In this document: piece after piece, positions 6,434 through 14,467 of the stretch
Layout of the letters: each line of letters begins with the position of its first letter
How positions within the stretch are numbered: position 1 is the stretch's first letter
NCBI GenBank assembly: GCA_964483175.1
Contig: CAZAAT010000010.1
Coordinates: 1 to 40,144, forward strand
Direction: 5' to 3'
DNA: 40,144 bases
Source of the DNA: JAAYHC01 sp964483175
GTDB taxonomy: Bacteria > Bacillota > UBA5301
Program-made: the position numbers and the translations under genes
Notes under the pieces: model-generated
Databases searched by the model: none
Told to the model about the DNA's origin: nothing
The model's input: only the letters and a program-made list of their open reading frames with translations

Positions 6434-8056
6434 TTGAAGCAGATTTTACACATTGGGATGGTAATATTAGTTTTATTACTCCCAATACAACTGCAAGCTG
6501 CGGAATATCAAAAGTTATCGTTACAGCCCGGTTATAGTGAAGTATTAGAGGTGTCAGGTGTCGACAAATTTGCTATCGGCAATCCAGAGGTCATTCAAGC
6601 CAAGCTGATTGATTCAACTCATTTACTGGTAAATGCCGTTGGCATGGGACGAACTAATCTGCTTTTACTCGATTCAAACTCAGTATTAAGGAAACGAATA
6701 ACAGTTGAAGTCTCTCCATGGCAGTTACGTGAAGTTCAGGATTATGTTAAATATTTAATTGGGCCAGGTGTTAAAGTTATAGAAGTGAACGGCCAAGTAT
6801 TTGTGTGGGGAGTTGTTGACGAAGATCAGGATAACCTCTCTCAAGCACTTACTCAACGATTTCCGGGCGTAGCTGTGAGATTGAAGAAGGCAGATAGAAA
6901 GATAAACATACCTACTTTAAATGGATTGATTCAACAAAATCTTAATAATCCAACCCTTTCCCTCAAACTAGTAAAAAATGATTTGGGAATTCTATCGGGT
7001 CGGGTAAGTACGGAGCAGGACTATAATCGAATTGAACAAATGCTTGACCAGCTACCCGTCCGTGTAATCAATCTGGTCGAATTAGTTCTACCTACAGAAA
7101 ATAAAGAGCATGATAATATCTTAAACTTAATCGATCTGCTACGGACGCTCTGGCCAAGTTTAGAATTTGTCCAAAAAGGCCATTTAGTAGCTATTAAAGG
7201 AGAACTATTCTCAGAGGAGTTCCAGGCTTATCAGCAGATTATTAAAGATCCAGTAGAAAAAGGTAATATCTTATCTTTGGTTACCCTTCTTCCAGACAAT
7301 AAACCCATTTTACTCGAACCAACACTTCAGCAAATTCGTGTGCGTCTACACTTGCTGGAATTGAACCGGCAAGATATTTCCGAATTAGGATTTGACTGGG
7401 ATAATTCAATTCCTTTTAAACTAGAAGGAGCTAATCAAGGTCTTTTTCAGATTGGTTCGTTTGTTCGGGACGGTGATTTAATGAGCCGGTTACGGTTATT
7501 GAGTTCAAAGGGTAAAGTACGGATATTGGCTGAACCCGAACTGACCACTCTTGAAGGAAAAGAAGCCCAAATTCACGTTGGAGGAGAAATTCCGGTTAGT
7601 GATGGGGATGGGGTTCAATGGAAGGAGTATGGAATTCAGTTTACAATCACGCCAAAATTAGCGGCAAATCAAGACATAGAGATGAAGGTTCAAGCTGAGG
7701 TGAGCAGCTTGGATTGGACAAACCAAATCGAGCTGGGTGAAGCAGTTTTACCTGCTATAAGTTCGAGTTCTTTTTCTACAGTTCTTTGCCAACCATCGGG
7801 AGCTAGTTCTGCTCTTGGCGGAATACTCGAACGGAGAACCGGCCGAACTCAAAGTGGTATACCGGGATTAGCAAATCTTCCGATGATAGGAGAACTATTT
7901 TCGTGGGATAAAACTGAAATGACTGAACGTGAGCTTGTAGCGATCGTTAGTGCTTTTATTATCGATGATGAATGTTCAGATGTTTTAACGAAGGGAGAAG
8001 ATGAAAGTGTTAATAAAGACAGAGGAAAGCTCCTTAATGACCTTGGTATACAATGA
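6434..8056 (+). CDS. cpaC: Tad secretin CpaC/RcpA
   Basis: 540 residues, TTG start with a GGAAGGGAGGG ribosome site. Residues 1-22 are a signal peptide. Residues 25-95 are the pilus-formation N-terminal domain (LQPGYSEVLEV...IGNPEVIQA...GRTNLLLLD). A long linker follows, then the secretin domain (about 295-515; VRILAEPELTTLEGKEAQI, GGEIPV, ITPKL, and GIPGLANLPMIGELFS near the end). Secretins form outer-membrane channels, so its presence in a Firmicutes-type genome is notable: either the cell is diderm or the protein forms a gate in a thick wall. The middle region (100-290) is longer than usual and has two BON-like segments. Confidence 0.85.
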   Translation: MKQILHIGMVILVLLLPIQLQAAEYQKLSLQPGYSEVLEVSGVDKFAIGNPEVIQAKLIDSTHLLVNAVGMGRTNLLLLDSNSVLRKRITVEVSPWQLREVQDYVKYLIGPGVKVIEVNGQVFVWGVVDEDQDNLSQALTQRFPGVAVRLKKADRKINIPTLNGLIQQNLNNPTLSLKLVKNDLGILSGRVSTEQDYNRIEQMLDQLPVRVINLVELVLPTENKEHDNILNLIDLLRTLWPSLEFVQKGHLVAIKGELFSEEFQAYQQIIKDPVEKGNILSLVTLLPDNKPILLEPTLQQIRVRLHLLELNRQDISELGFDWDNSIPFKLEGANQGLFQIGSFVRDGDLMSRLRLLSSKGKVRILAEPELTTLEGKEAQIHVGGEIPVSDGDGVQWKEYGIQFTITPKLAANQDIEMKVQAEVSSLDWTNQIELGEAVLPAISSSSFSTVLCQPSGASSALGGILERRTGRTQSGIPGLANLPMIGELFSWDKTEMTERELVAIVSAFIIDDECSDVLTKGEDESVNKDRGKLLNDLGIQ

Positions 8057-9173
8057 AATTATCGATACCATTTCTAGAGCTGAGGCGAGGTGGCCTCATT
8101 CTAGCCAAAATGAGATTGAGGGAGATATTCGGCTTTTAGCTGAAGATGTTGCAAACGAGCATCCCGCATTTGCGAAGATGGCATCAGAAGATCAGAATGC
8201 TTTTTTGGAGAAGCTCCTTAGCGAACTAACGGGCTACGGTCCTCTTACGGGCTATTTAAATGATGACTCAGTTAGTGAAATAATGGTTAACGGGTGCAAT
8301 CAGATCTTTATCGAACGCCAGGGAGTAATTTCGGCTGTGCCTGAACGTTTCATGAATCATAATCAGCTTTACCGCGTAATCAAAAAAATCTTAAGCCCGT
8401 TAGGACGGCGTGTAGATGAGTTAAATCCCATGGTAGATGCGAGGTTGCCGGATGGATCTAGAATAAATGTGGCTATTCCTCCGATTGCGGTCGATGGACC
8501 ATATGTTACAATTAGGAAATTTACTAAGCAAACCTTTACACTTCAGGAACTTGTCGAAGCAAACTCAATGCCTAGTAGCGTGGCTGAGTTGTTGTCTCAA
8601 GCTGTAAGAGCGAAAGAAACGATTATCATCAGCGGAGGGACGGGTACGGGGAAGACTACCTTACTCAATGTTCTTGCAACATTAATTCCAGATGGAGAAC
8701 GGATTGTCACTATCGAGGATGCTGCTGAACTGCGTTTGGAATGTTCTCATGTAGTCAGATTAGAAGCTAGACCTTCAAGTCCTGATGGGAGAGGTGAAAT
8801 CACAATTAGGCAATTAGTACGCAATGCTTTGAGAATGAGACCAGACCGGATTATTATAGGTGAAGTTCGTGGAAGCGAGACTCTGGATCTAATTCAGGCT
8901 TTAAACACTGGGCACCATGGTTCAATGAGCACAGTTCATGCTGAAAATCCTCTTCAAGCTTTATATCGAATAGAGACGATGGCTTTGCTTGCTGGTCATG
9001 AGATTCCATTATCGATCATTCGGAATCAAATAAGTGGAGCAGTTCGTTATGTGGTTCAATTGGAGCGGATGGCAACGGGCGAACGTGTTATTGCGCGCGT
9101 TTCAGAAATCTGTGGTTCAACCCGGGGTGAGTATGTTCTAAAAGACCATTATCAGTTGAAAGTTGCGGCATAG
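8037..9173 (+). CDS. cpaF: Tad pilus ATPase CpaF/TadA
   Basis: 378 residues from ATG 8037 (AGAGGAAAG at good distance); an in-frame ATG at 8001 would add 12 residues and overlap the secretin gene by 56 bases. It is a type II/IV secretion ATPase: Walker A GGTGTGKTT (about 200-208), Walker B segment RIIIGEVRG (about 281-289), His box TGHHGSMSTVHAE, and the N-terminal LTGYGPLTGYLNDDSVSEIM segment typical of CpaF. It powers pilus polymerisation at the cytoplasmic face. It is followed by tadB after one base, giving the canonical cpaF-tadB-tadC order. Confidence 0.95.
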   Translation: MTLVYNEIIDTISRAEARWPHSSQNEIEGDIRLLAEDVANEHPAFAKMASEDQNAFLEKLLSELTGYGPLTGYLNDDSVSEIMVNGCNQIFIERQGVISAVPERFMNHNQLYRVIKKILSPLGRRVDELNPMVDARLPDGSRINVAIPPIAVDGPYVTIRKFTKQTFTLQELVEANSMPSSVAELLSQAVRAKETIIISGGTGTGKTTLLNVLATLIPDGERIVTIEDAAELRLECSHVVRLEARPSSPDGRGEITIRQLVRNALRMRPDRIIIGEVRGSETLDLIQALNTGHHGSMSTVHAENPLQALYRIETMALLAGHEIPLSIIRNQISGAVRYVVQLERMATGERVIARVSEICGSTRGEYVLKDHYQLKVAA

Positions 9174-9174
9174 C

Positions 9175-9744
9175 ATGCTTAGAGACAAGCATTTTAGAAA
9201 TACTCGTTTTGCGGAGGATGTTGCAAGTTTACTAGATTTTTGGGCAGGTGGTATCAACACGGGTTTAAACCTAGTACAGGCCATGCGTTTATCGATTCAT
9301 GAAGTTCCCCCATATTTGGTAGGGGGTGTGCAGAAATTAATTAGTCTTCATGAGTTAGGGGTTGGCTGGCGAGAAGCCTTCGACCAATGGGAGGCAGGCA
9401 AATTTTGCCCAGAAATTCAATTGGTCGGCGCGGTCGTGGAGGTAAGCGAATCAGTTGGTACCGACTTGAGTACTGCTTTAAAACGAATCGCCCTTATCAT
9501 CAGAACCAATCAACAGATTAAACGAGAATTAAATGCTATGACCGTTCAAAGTAGATTAACTTGTATATTGTTGATTAGCATTCCGCTAGGGTTGGTGTTG
9601 ATCATGAACGCGGTTACGCCTGATTTTGTTACGCCATTGTGGCAAACCTTTTCCGGGCGAGCCGCTCTTGGCATTGCAGGATTATTACAGCTACTAGGGT
9701 TGCTAGTCGTAACAAAGATGCTTCGTGTGAAGTGGCTAGTATGA
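9175..9744 (+). CDS. tadB: Tad inner-membrane platform protein TadB
   Basis: 189 residues from ATG 9175; a TTG at 9163 would overlap cpaF. It has one type II secretion F domain: VASLLDFWAGGINTGLNLVQAM then an acidic helical stretch ending VVEVSESVGTDLSTALKRI, then two membrane segments (about 129-145 and 160-180). TadB proteins are usually about 300 residues with two N-terminal membrane helices; those are missing here, so this is a compact form. With TadC it should form the platform on which CpaF acts. Its stop overlaps the tadC start (ATGA). Confidence 0.8.
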   Translation: MLRDKHFRNTRFAEDVASLLDFWAGGINTGLNLVQAMRLSIHEVPPYLVGGVQKLISLHELGVGWREAFDQWEAGKFCPEIQLVGAVVEVSESVGTDLSTALKRIALIIRTNQQIKRELNAMTVQSRLTCILLISIPLGLVLIMNAVTPDFVTPLWQTFSGRAALGIAGLLQLLGLLVVTKMLRVKWLV

Positions 9745-10304
9745 CTATTACTTCACTACTCCTGCGTATAGTCATCAGTATTTTAGTTGGGACGTGGGTT
9801 TGGCTTTGGTATGAATTGCTATTTTGGTACGATAGGCTGAGGGAAAGAAACGCGGTCAAACAGCACATTGAGATGATGTTGCCTAATATCATCGAAATAC
9901 TTGCATTATACATGGCTGTAGGGTTGGACCTCGGTGAGGCGGTGAGACGTTCAGCGCTAGTTGTTCCGGAACCGGGACGAACTGAGTTATCTCTCATAGC
10001 TAATGATCTTAGGCTCGGGATACCCATCGTGGAAGCTATGAATAAATTTATCCATCGGACAGGATGTCAAGATGGGCGTGCACTCTCCATGATTTTTCAG
10101 CAAGCCGACCGATTTGGCAACGAAATAGTGTCAAAACTTCATCAGTTGGCTTCGGCTCTGCGAGATCGAAAGCTGGCTGATTTAGAGAAGGCTACTAAGT
10201 CAGTGCCGATTAAGATTTTGATACCATTGGTGATTTTAATTTTTCCCTCGGTGATGATAGTAATGCTTACTCCCGTTTTGATTAAAAGTGGCTTATTGAG
10301 ATAA
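9741..10304 (+). CDS. tadC: Tad inner-membrane platform protein TadC
   Basis: 187 residues from ATG 9741, which overlaps the tadB stop; the open frame upstream is not needed. A first membrane helix (about 5-25, LLLRIVISILVGTWVWLWY) is followed by an F domain (MLPNIIEILALYMAVGLDLGEAV ... FQQADRFGNEIVSKLHQLA) and a C-terminal double hydrophobic segment (PIKILIPLVILIFPSVMIVM). TadC pairs with TadB in the pilus platform. It is the last recognisable gene of the operon. No TadZ/CpaE, TadD or prepilin peptidase gene follows. Confidence 0.85.
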   Translation: MTITSLLLRIVISILVGTWVWLWYELLFWYDRLRERNAVKQHIEMMLPNIIEILALYMAVGLDLGEAVRRSALVVPEPGRTELSLIANDLRLGIPIVEAMNKFIHRTGCQDGRALSMIFQQADRFGNEIVSKLHQLASALRDRKLADLEKATKSVPIKILIPLVILIFPSVMIVMLTPVLIKSGLLR

Positions 10305-10364
10305 AATATGGTAAATTATAGTTGCCAACAGTATTTTTGAGGTGTTAGTATTGGGTGCCCCGCG

Positions 10365-10799
10365 ATGAACAAATTAATTGCGATTACACTAGCTCTCGGC
10401 GGTGGGATAGCCATTGCCATTCAGAGTATTGTTAACAGCGCATTAGGGCGTAGCATCGGTAATCTCGAAGGGACTTTTATTTCCTTTGTTGTTGGAGGTT
10501 TGGCCGCCGGCCTGTTAAGCATGTTGCTAGGCACGGGAGAGTTGATGGCGATCACGAAGGTCTCCCCGGTACTACTGGTGGGCGGATTTTTGGGAGTTAT
10601 AGTTGTCTTTGCAACGCTTACATCTGTGCAGGTGCTAGGTACAGTAAGTGCATTGACTTTAGCAATTGTCGGCCAACTATTGACTGCAGTCGTCATTGAT
10701 CATTTCGGGTTATTTGGATCCATGCGTTTGACTCTAGACTGGTCGCGTCTGTTGGGCGTGGTACTATTGATTATTGCTGCAAAATTGATAGTCAAATAA
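10365..10799 (+). CDS. small DMT-superfamily permease (DUF606/YdcZ-like)
   Basis: 144 residues with four to five predicted membrane helices and short loops, including GGGIAIAIQSIVNSALGRSIG near the start, which is typical of the DUF606/YdcZ group in the drug/metabolite transporter superfamily. These are half-size transporters that often work as pairs; here there is a single gene. Substrate unknown. No strong ribosome site precedes the ATG. It is separated from tadC by 60 bases and from the TPP riboswitch downstream, so it may be a single-gene unit. Confidence 0.7.
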   Translation: MNKLIAITLALGGGIAIAIQSIVNSALGRSIGNLEGTFISFVVGGLAAGLLSMLLGTGELMAITKVSPVLLVGGFLGVIVVFATLTSVQVLGTVSALTLAIVGQLLTAVVIDHFGLFGSMRLTLDWSRLLGVVLLIIAAKLIVK

Positions 10800-10867
10800 T
10801 CTTCTTTGTTTAGCAGGTATAATTGCACACAATCCGAAATACCATGAGAAACAAATAGTCTATTGAT

Positions 10868-10950
10868 GCTAGGGGAGCCGAAAGGCTGAGAAAGAGAAAC
10901 TCTGACCCTTTGAACCTGCTCAGGGTAATACCTGCGGAGGGAAGCAAGTT
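10868..10950 (+). promoter_or_regulatory. TPP riboswitch (THI element)
   Basis: Conserved segments of the thiamine pyrophosphate aptamer appear in order: GGGGAGCC, GGCTGAGA, CTCTGACCCTTTGAACCTG, CTCAGGGTAATACCTG and GGAGGGAAG. A possible -10 box TATAAT lies at 10818-10823. The downstream terminator and thiT gene fit control by premature termination when thiamine is sufficient. Confidence 0.95.
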
Positions 10951-10972
10951 GTGTCTTTGTTCTTATCCTTTT

Positions 10973-11001
10973 GGCTCTGCTAGGTGTAGAGCCGTTTTAA
11001 T
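10973..11001 (+). terminator. attenuator terminator of the TPP riboswitch
   Basis: GGCTCT (10973-10978) pairs with AGAGCC (10988-10993) across a nine-base loop, followed by GTTTTAATT. It sits between the aptamer and the thiT ribosome site (GGAGGGG), the usual expression platform for off-switching. Confidence 0.75.
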
Positions 11002-11015
11002 TAGGAGGGGTAAAT

Positions 11016-11537
11016 ATGGATAAGAACAAAACCAGAATGATAGCCCAGGTTGGTGTAGCCGTCGCTCTAGCCACTGTACTGCAGTATATAAAAATTCTGC
11101 AGTTACCGCAGGGCGGTTCGGTATCTTTGCAATCAGTTCCAATCATTGTGATGGCTTTGTTATATGGACCAAAAGTAGGGGTGTTGGTTGGGGGTGTCTT
11201 TGGCATCGTTGAAGTCTTATTAGACTCGTATGTGATTCACCCCATTCAGTTTTTGCTGGATTACCCAATACCTTTTATGGCGCTTGGCCTAGCTGGGATG
11301 TGGGCTGATAGAAAAGTTCTGAGTATAACGTTTGCTTATTGCCTGCGGTATCTGGCTCATATTTTGAGTGGTGTTGTTTTTTTCGGGCAATACGCTCCGG
11401 AAGGAGCCAATGTGTGGATATACTCAATAGTGTATAACGGCTCCTTTTTGATACCTGAGGCATTTCTGTCGGCAACCATCTCAATTTGGTTATGGAGGCA
11501 ATTGCAAAAACGTGGCTTTTCAGACCTGGCACAATAA
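11016..11537 (+). CDS. thiT: thiamine-binding S component of an ECF transporter, ThiT
   Basis: 173 residues, six predicted membrane helices. Motifs of ThiT: ALATVLQYIKI...LPQGGSVSLQSVPIIVMALLYG, a conserved LDYPIPFMALGLAG, and Tyr/Trp residues in helix ends that bind thiamine. It needs a shared ECF energising module encoded elsewhere. It lies directly behind the TPP riboswitch, and its 3' end overlaps thiN by 26 bases, so uptake and pyrophosphorylation of thiamine are coupled in one transcript. Confidence 0.95.
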   Translation: MDKNKTRMIAQVGVAVALATVLQYIKILQLPQGGSVSLQSVPIIVMALLYGPKVGVLVGGVFGIVEVLLDSYVIHPIQFLLDYPIPFMALGLAGMWADRKVLSITFAYCLRYLAHILSGVVFFGQYAPEGANVWIYSIVYNGSFLIPEAFLSATISIWLWRQLQKRGFSDLAQ

Positions 11538-12180
11538 AAAAGCGCTGCTATTGGCAGATGGAGCGCGGTTGTCCGCGGACCAACTATCGCACCTGGCTAG
11601 CTGGGCTGAGGTTATAGTTGGCATTGATGGTGGGGCCAGGCATGCGCTGGCTGAGGGAATTCGCTTAGACCTGCTGCTTGGTGATTTTGACTCGCTTGAA
11701 GGCGAAATAATTAGCAAGCTGACAGCTTCCGGGACAGTGATCCAACGGTATCCTGTTCAAAAAGATGCGACGGATACCGAATTGGCTTTGCAGTTAGCCG
11801 TTAAATCCGGGGTCAAAGAAGTAGTTGTTGTTTCAGGTCTTGGCGATCGATTAGATCATAGTTTGGCAAACCTGTTCTTACTTGGTAAATATGCTACCCA
11901 GGTTACATTAACCTGGGTAACAGCTTTTGGGAGGCTTTATTATCTCTCTGAAACATCACCGGAGTTTTCAGCCAAGTTGCCACCGGATAGAGTTTTCAGT
12001 ATCATTGCTTTAAGCAATTGTCTAGAAGGTCTTTCAATTTCAGGAGCCAAATATCCATTGAATAGATTTTGCTTAAACTTCGGGTCAACCGTGGGCGTAA
12101 GCAACCAGAGCATGGGGGGGTTACTTGAAGTCAAAATTGACCGTGGATTAGGTGTAATTGTTATTCCTGAGGTGAATTAG
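11512..12180 (+). CDS. thiN: thiamine pyrophosphokinase
   Basis: 222 residues, GTG start inside the end of thiT. It carries the TPK signatures VGIDGGARHAL, LLGDFDSLE, KDATDTELAL and GDRLDHSLANL, in the standard order for the catalytic domain; the C-terminal thiamine-binding domain follows (about 140-215). The enzyme transfers pyrophosphate from ATP to thiamine, making TPP, which is the ligand of the riboswitch upstream. Thus imported thiamine is trapped and the product feeds back on its own operon. Confidence 0.93.
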   Translation: MAFQTWHNKKALLLADGARLSADQLSHLASWAEVIVGIDGGARHALAEGIRLDLLLGDFDSLEGEIISKLTASGTVIQRYPVQKDATDTELALQLAVKSGVKEVVVVSGLGDRLDHSLANLFLLGKYATQVTLTWVTAFGRLYYLSETSPEFSAKLPPDRVFSIIALSNCLEGLSISGAKYPLNRFCLNFGSTVGVSNQSMGGLLEVKIDRGLGVIVIPEVN

Positions 12181-12183
12181 TTT

Positions 12184-12597
12184 ATGAAGCTTGGCCGCCC
12201 TGAACTAAATAAGCTGCAGGAGGCGCTAGACAGAAATAGAAAGTGGAGCCCCGTTAAACCTGAGCCTAAACTTGGCAGGCAGGCAGCAAAATTTGCCAAG
12301 CACGCTGGGGGCTCTAAGACCAGATTGCCGCAACGTCCGGTGCCATTTGATGAACCTGGGATTGCCATTAGTGAACAGTTGGACGCGGTCGGCCTTGGTT
12401 TTGACGGTTTGTCTCCGGTATTTTTAGTTCGCCATGGTGAGCTTATTGATATTCTGGAGATACAGGACGAGCTCCAGATAAACTTCCGTGAGGCCAAGTA
12501 CAAGATCAGAGCTGCTTCCGGTCGGTTTATTATCTCTCGTATCGGCCGTAGGTGGACTTTGGAGAAACAACTGTCAGCAGAGCTTACTGAGGAGTGA
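12184..12597 (+). CDS. hypothetical basic protein, unknown function
   Basis: 137 residues. I do not recognise a family. The first 60 residues are rich in Lys, Arg and Pro (for example LDRNRKWSPVKPEPKLGRQ) and probably unstructured. The second half has an alternating pattern (PVFLVRHGELIDILEIQDE ... YKIRAASGRFIISRI) that could be a small beta domain. No signal peptide or membrane helix. It lies three bases after thiN and just before the DUF456 gene, so it may belong to the thiamine operon by position only. Confidence 0.55.
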   Translation: MKLGRPELNKLQEALDRNRKWSPVKPEPKLGRQAAKFAKHAGGSKTRLPQRPVPFDEPGIAISEQLDAVGLGFDGLSPVFLVRHGELIDILEIQDELQINFREAKYKIRAASGRFIISRIGRRWTLEKQLSAELTEE

Positions 12598-12601
12598 AAT
12601 T

Positions 12602-13081
12602 GTGGCAGTAGTTACCGCTAAAATAGTTTTAATTATCTTGTGCCTAGTCGGTTTGATCGGGACAATCCTGCCTAGTGTACCCGGTTTACTTGTGATTTGG
12701 CTGTCGAGCCTTGTTTTTGCTTTTTTTACGGACTTTACGCTAATCGATACAAAGGCTATGATAGTTTTAACCCTGTTAGCATTGATCGCTCAAGTTGCCG
12801 GATACTTGATTTCGTTGGTCGGGGCTAAGCTGGCCGGTGCGACCCGGCGAGGAGTCTTTGGTGCCTTAGCTGGGGCTGTTATTGGCTTAGTAATCGCCGG
12901 CCCAATTGGCATGTTGCTCGGTTCTTTTACCGGAGCTGTTTTACTTGAGCTAACGCAAAAGGATTTGCATGATGCTCTCCGAGCCGGAGTGGGTGCCTTA
13001 TTCGGCTCTATGGGCGGAATCGTTATGGAGTTTATTGTTGGTTTAGTGATGTTGTTCATTATTATTCCAGCTGTCTACTAG
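12602..13081 (+). CDS. DUF456 family membrane protein
   Basis: 159 residues from GTG 12602, preceded by GAGGAG seven bases upstream; the open frame extends further but overlaps the previous gene. It is strongly hydrophobic, with four or five helices and glycine-rich segments (CLVGLIGTILPSVPGLLVIW, GALAGAVIGLVIAGPIGMLLG, GVGALFGSMGGIVMEFIVG). This is the DUF456 pattern, a family found widely in Firmicutes with no known function. GxxxG-rich helices suggest oligomerisation. It is followed by the LapA-like gene. Confidence 0.8.
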   Translation: MAVVTAKIVLIILCLVGLIGTILPSVPGLLVIWLSSLVFAFFTDFTLIDTKAMIVLTLLALIAQVAGYLISLVGAKLAGATRRGVFGALAGAVIGLVIAGPIGMLLGSFTGAVLLELTQKDLHDALRAGVGALFGSMGGIVMEFIVGLVMLFIIIPAVY

Positions 13082-13096
13082 AAAGGAGTGATACTG

Positions 13097-13849
13097 ATGC
13101 AGGCGCTGATGATTTTGGTGATTCTCTTTTCCTTACTGGTTGCAGTATTTGCTGTTCAAAATGCGATTTCAGTGCCGATAACCTTTCTTACTTGGCATTT
13201 TGAAACTTCACTTGTTTACGTTATTTTACTTGCAACCGCATTGGGAGCTACAATCGTTGGTCTGTTGGGCCTATTCAAGAGTGTTAAGCAAGGCTTTATT
13301 ATCAAGAATTTAAAAAGTCAAAACAACTCTTTGTTGGCAGACTTAGAAAACGCCCAATCCGAACTAGAGCTAGCTAAAACCGCAACCTCCCTGGGGTTAA
13401 GGTCCAAGGGCACAGAGCAAGATCAGCAATTAGCTGAGCTAATTAGGGGGACAAGCCCAAAGCTGTTGGACTCAGTTACCCTGGTAATTCTCGATCTTGA
13501 AGATCTCGACAGAGTCCGTAATGGCTTAGCGGATTGTGCCGGCTTCTATGCCCTAATAGTTAATGAGGATCAAGTTACCCTGTTGGTAGATAAAGATTAT
13601 TGGTATACAGTGGATACAGAGTACCCTAATGCTGCTATCGAACCAGGTTGGACCATTTTAGATTTGGGTGTAGAGATTCCCAAAGAGCGCCTGGATTATC
13701 TCCCAGCAATTCTGATGGCATTAGATGATACCGTTGCTAAGTGCATAATCATACCCACAAACAGCTCTTACTTAATTGCTATTCCAGAGTCCGATTCTTT
13801 GGCAGCGGTAAATAAAATAATTTCTTTCGCGAATATTACTAGCAGGTAA
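13097..13849 (+). CDS. LapA-domain (DUF1049) protein with C-terminal extension
   Basis: 250 residues from ATG 13097 (AAAGGAG nine bases upstream; GTG 13088 lies too close to that site). Two membrane helices (about 2-20 and 37-58) enclose QNAISVPITFLTWHFETSLVY, the LapA/DUF1049 signature, followed by a short coiled coil (about 70-100). LapA domain proteins are usually about 100 residues. Here a further 130-residue domain (VTLVILDLEDLDRV ... KCIIIPTNSSYLIAI) of unknown fold is added. B. subtilis yrvD, a LapA protein, also stands next to recJ, so this position is conserved. Confidence 0.75.
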   Translation: MQALMILVILFSLLVAVFAVQNAISVPITFLTWHFETSLVYVILLATALGATIVGLLGLFKSVKQGFIIKNLKSQNNSLLADLENAQSELELAKTATSLGLRSKGTEQDQQLAELIRGTSPKLLDSVTLVILDLEDLDRVRNGLADCAGFYALIVNEDQVTLLVDKDYWYTVDTEYPNAAIEPGWTILDLGVEIPKERLDYLPAILMALDDTVAKCIIIPTNSSYLIAIPESDSLAAVNKIISFANITSR

Positions 13850-13897
13850 TTCCCCCTTTTTGTGGAAACATCAAAAAAGATAAAAGGAGGCGTACGA

Positions 13898-14374
13898 GTG
13901 AACGCAGAAACGGTTAATGCATTTTTGGCTGCATCGACACGCGTTTTTAAACAGTTCTGCAACGTTGATGTAGTAGTTCTCAAAGATAAGATAGCGTTAC
14001 GCACATCACCTATTAGATTGTATGATGTGAACGTTCACATAGGGATCGTTGGTAATTTAAGTGGTGTAGTTTATTACAGCTTTCCCTTAGAAACAGCTGC
14101 TAAAATCTCTTCATGTATGACCGGCTTAAATAGCTTTGAAGATGGTGCTCTGAGTGAGATGGCTAAGAGCGCGTTGAGCGAGTTGTGTAATATTATTAGT
14201 GGCCAAGCAGCTATTGAGCTAAGCAACCATGGATACAAGCTTGATTTGAGCCCGCCATCCTTGTTTACCGGTAGTGGGGTTCTCACTTCTAGTTTTCAAA
14301 GTGTGCTTTTAGGAATACCAATACAAACTCCGGCCGGTATCTTTGAGATTGATGTAGCATTAACGGCGAAATAG
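13898..14374 (+). CDS. CheX-like protein (chemotaxis phosphatase family)
   Basis: 158 residues from GTG 13898, with AAAGGAGG seven to eight bases upstream; upstream in-frame codons lack a ribosome site. It looks like CheX: the fold starts with NVHIGIVGNLSGVVYYSF and the helix ALSEMAKSALSELCNIISGQA carries the E-x2-N pattern (Glu-Leu-Cys-Asn) used by CheC/CheX phosphatases to dephosphorylate CheY-P. There is no other chemotaxis gene in the window, so a role in dephosphorylating some response regulator is inferred, perhaps connected to pilus-based motility. A terminator follows. Confidence 0.75.
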   Translation: MNAETVNAFLAASTRVFKQFCNVDVVVLKDKIALRTSPIRLYDVNVHIGIVGNLSGVVYYSFPLETAAKISSCMTGLNSFEDGALSEMAKSALSELCNIISGQAAIELSNHGYKLDLSPPSLFTGSGVLTSSFQSVLLGIPIQTPAGIFEIDVALTAK

Positions 14375-14399
14375 ACGATAATCCATAGTAAGCATCAGG

Positions 14400-14427
14400 A
14401 GCGAGACAATGTCTCGCTTCTTTTATT
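14400..14427 (+). terminator. rho-independent terminator after the cheX-like gene
   Basis: GCGAGAC (14401-14407) pairs with GTCTCGC (14411-14417) around AAT, followed by TTCTTTTATT. It separates the thiamine/LapA/CheX block from the recJ gene. Confidence 0.85.
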
Positions 14428-14467
14428 AAGAGGATTACTACTGGTAAACCTTGAATTTACCCATGTT

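Noticed and set aside
10785..10823. Promoter of the thiamine operon with -35 TTGATA at 10785
   Set aside because: The spacer to TATAAT (10818) would be 27 bases, too long. Only the -10 box is noted.
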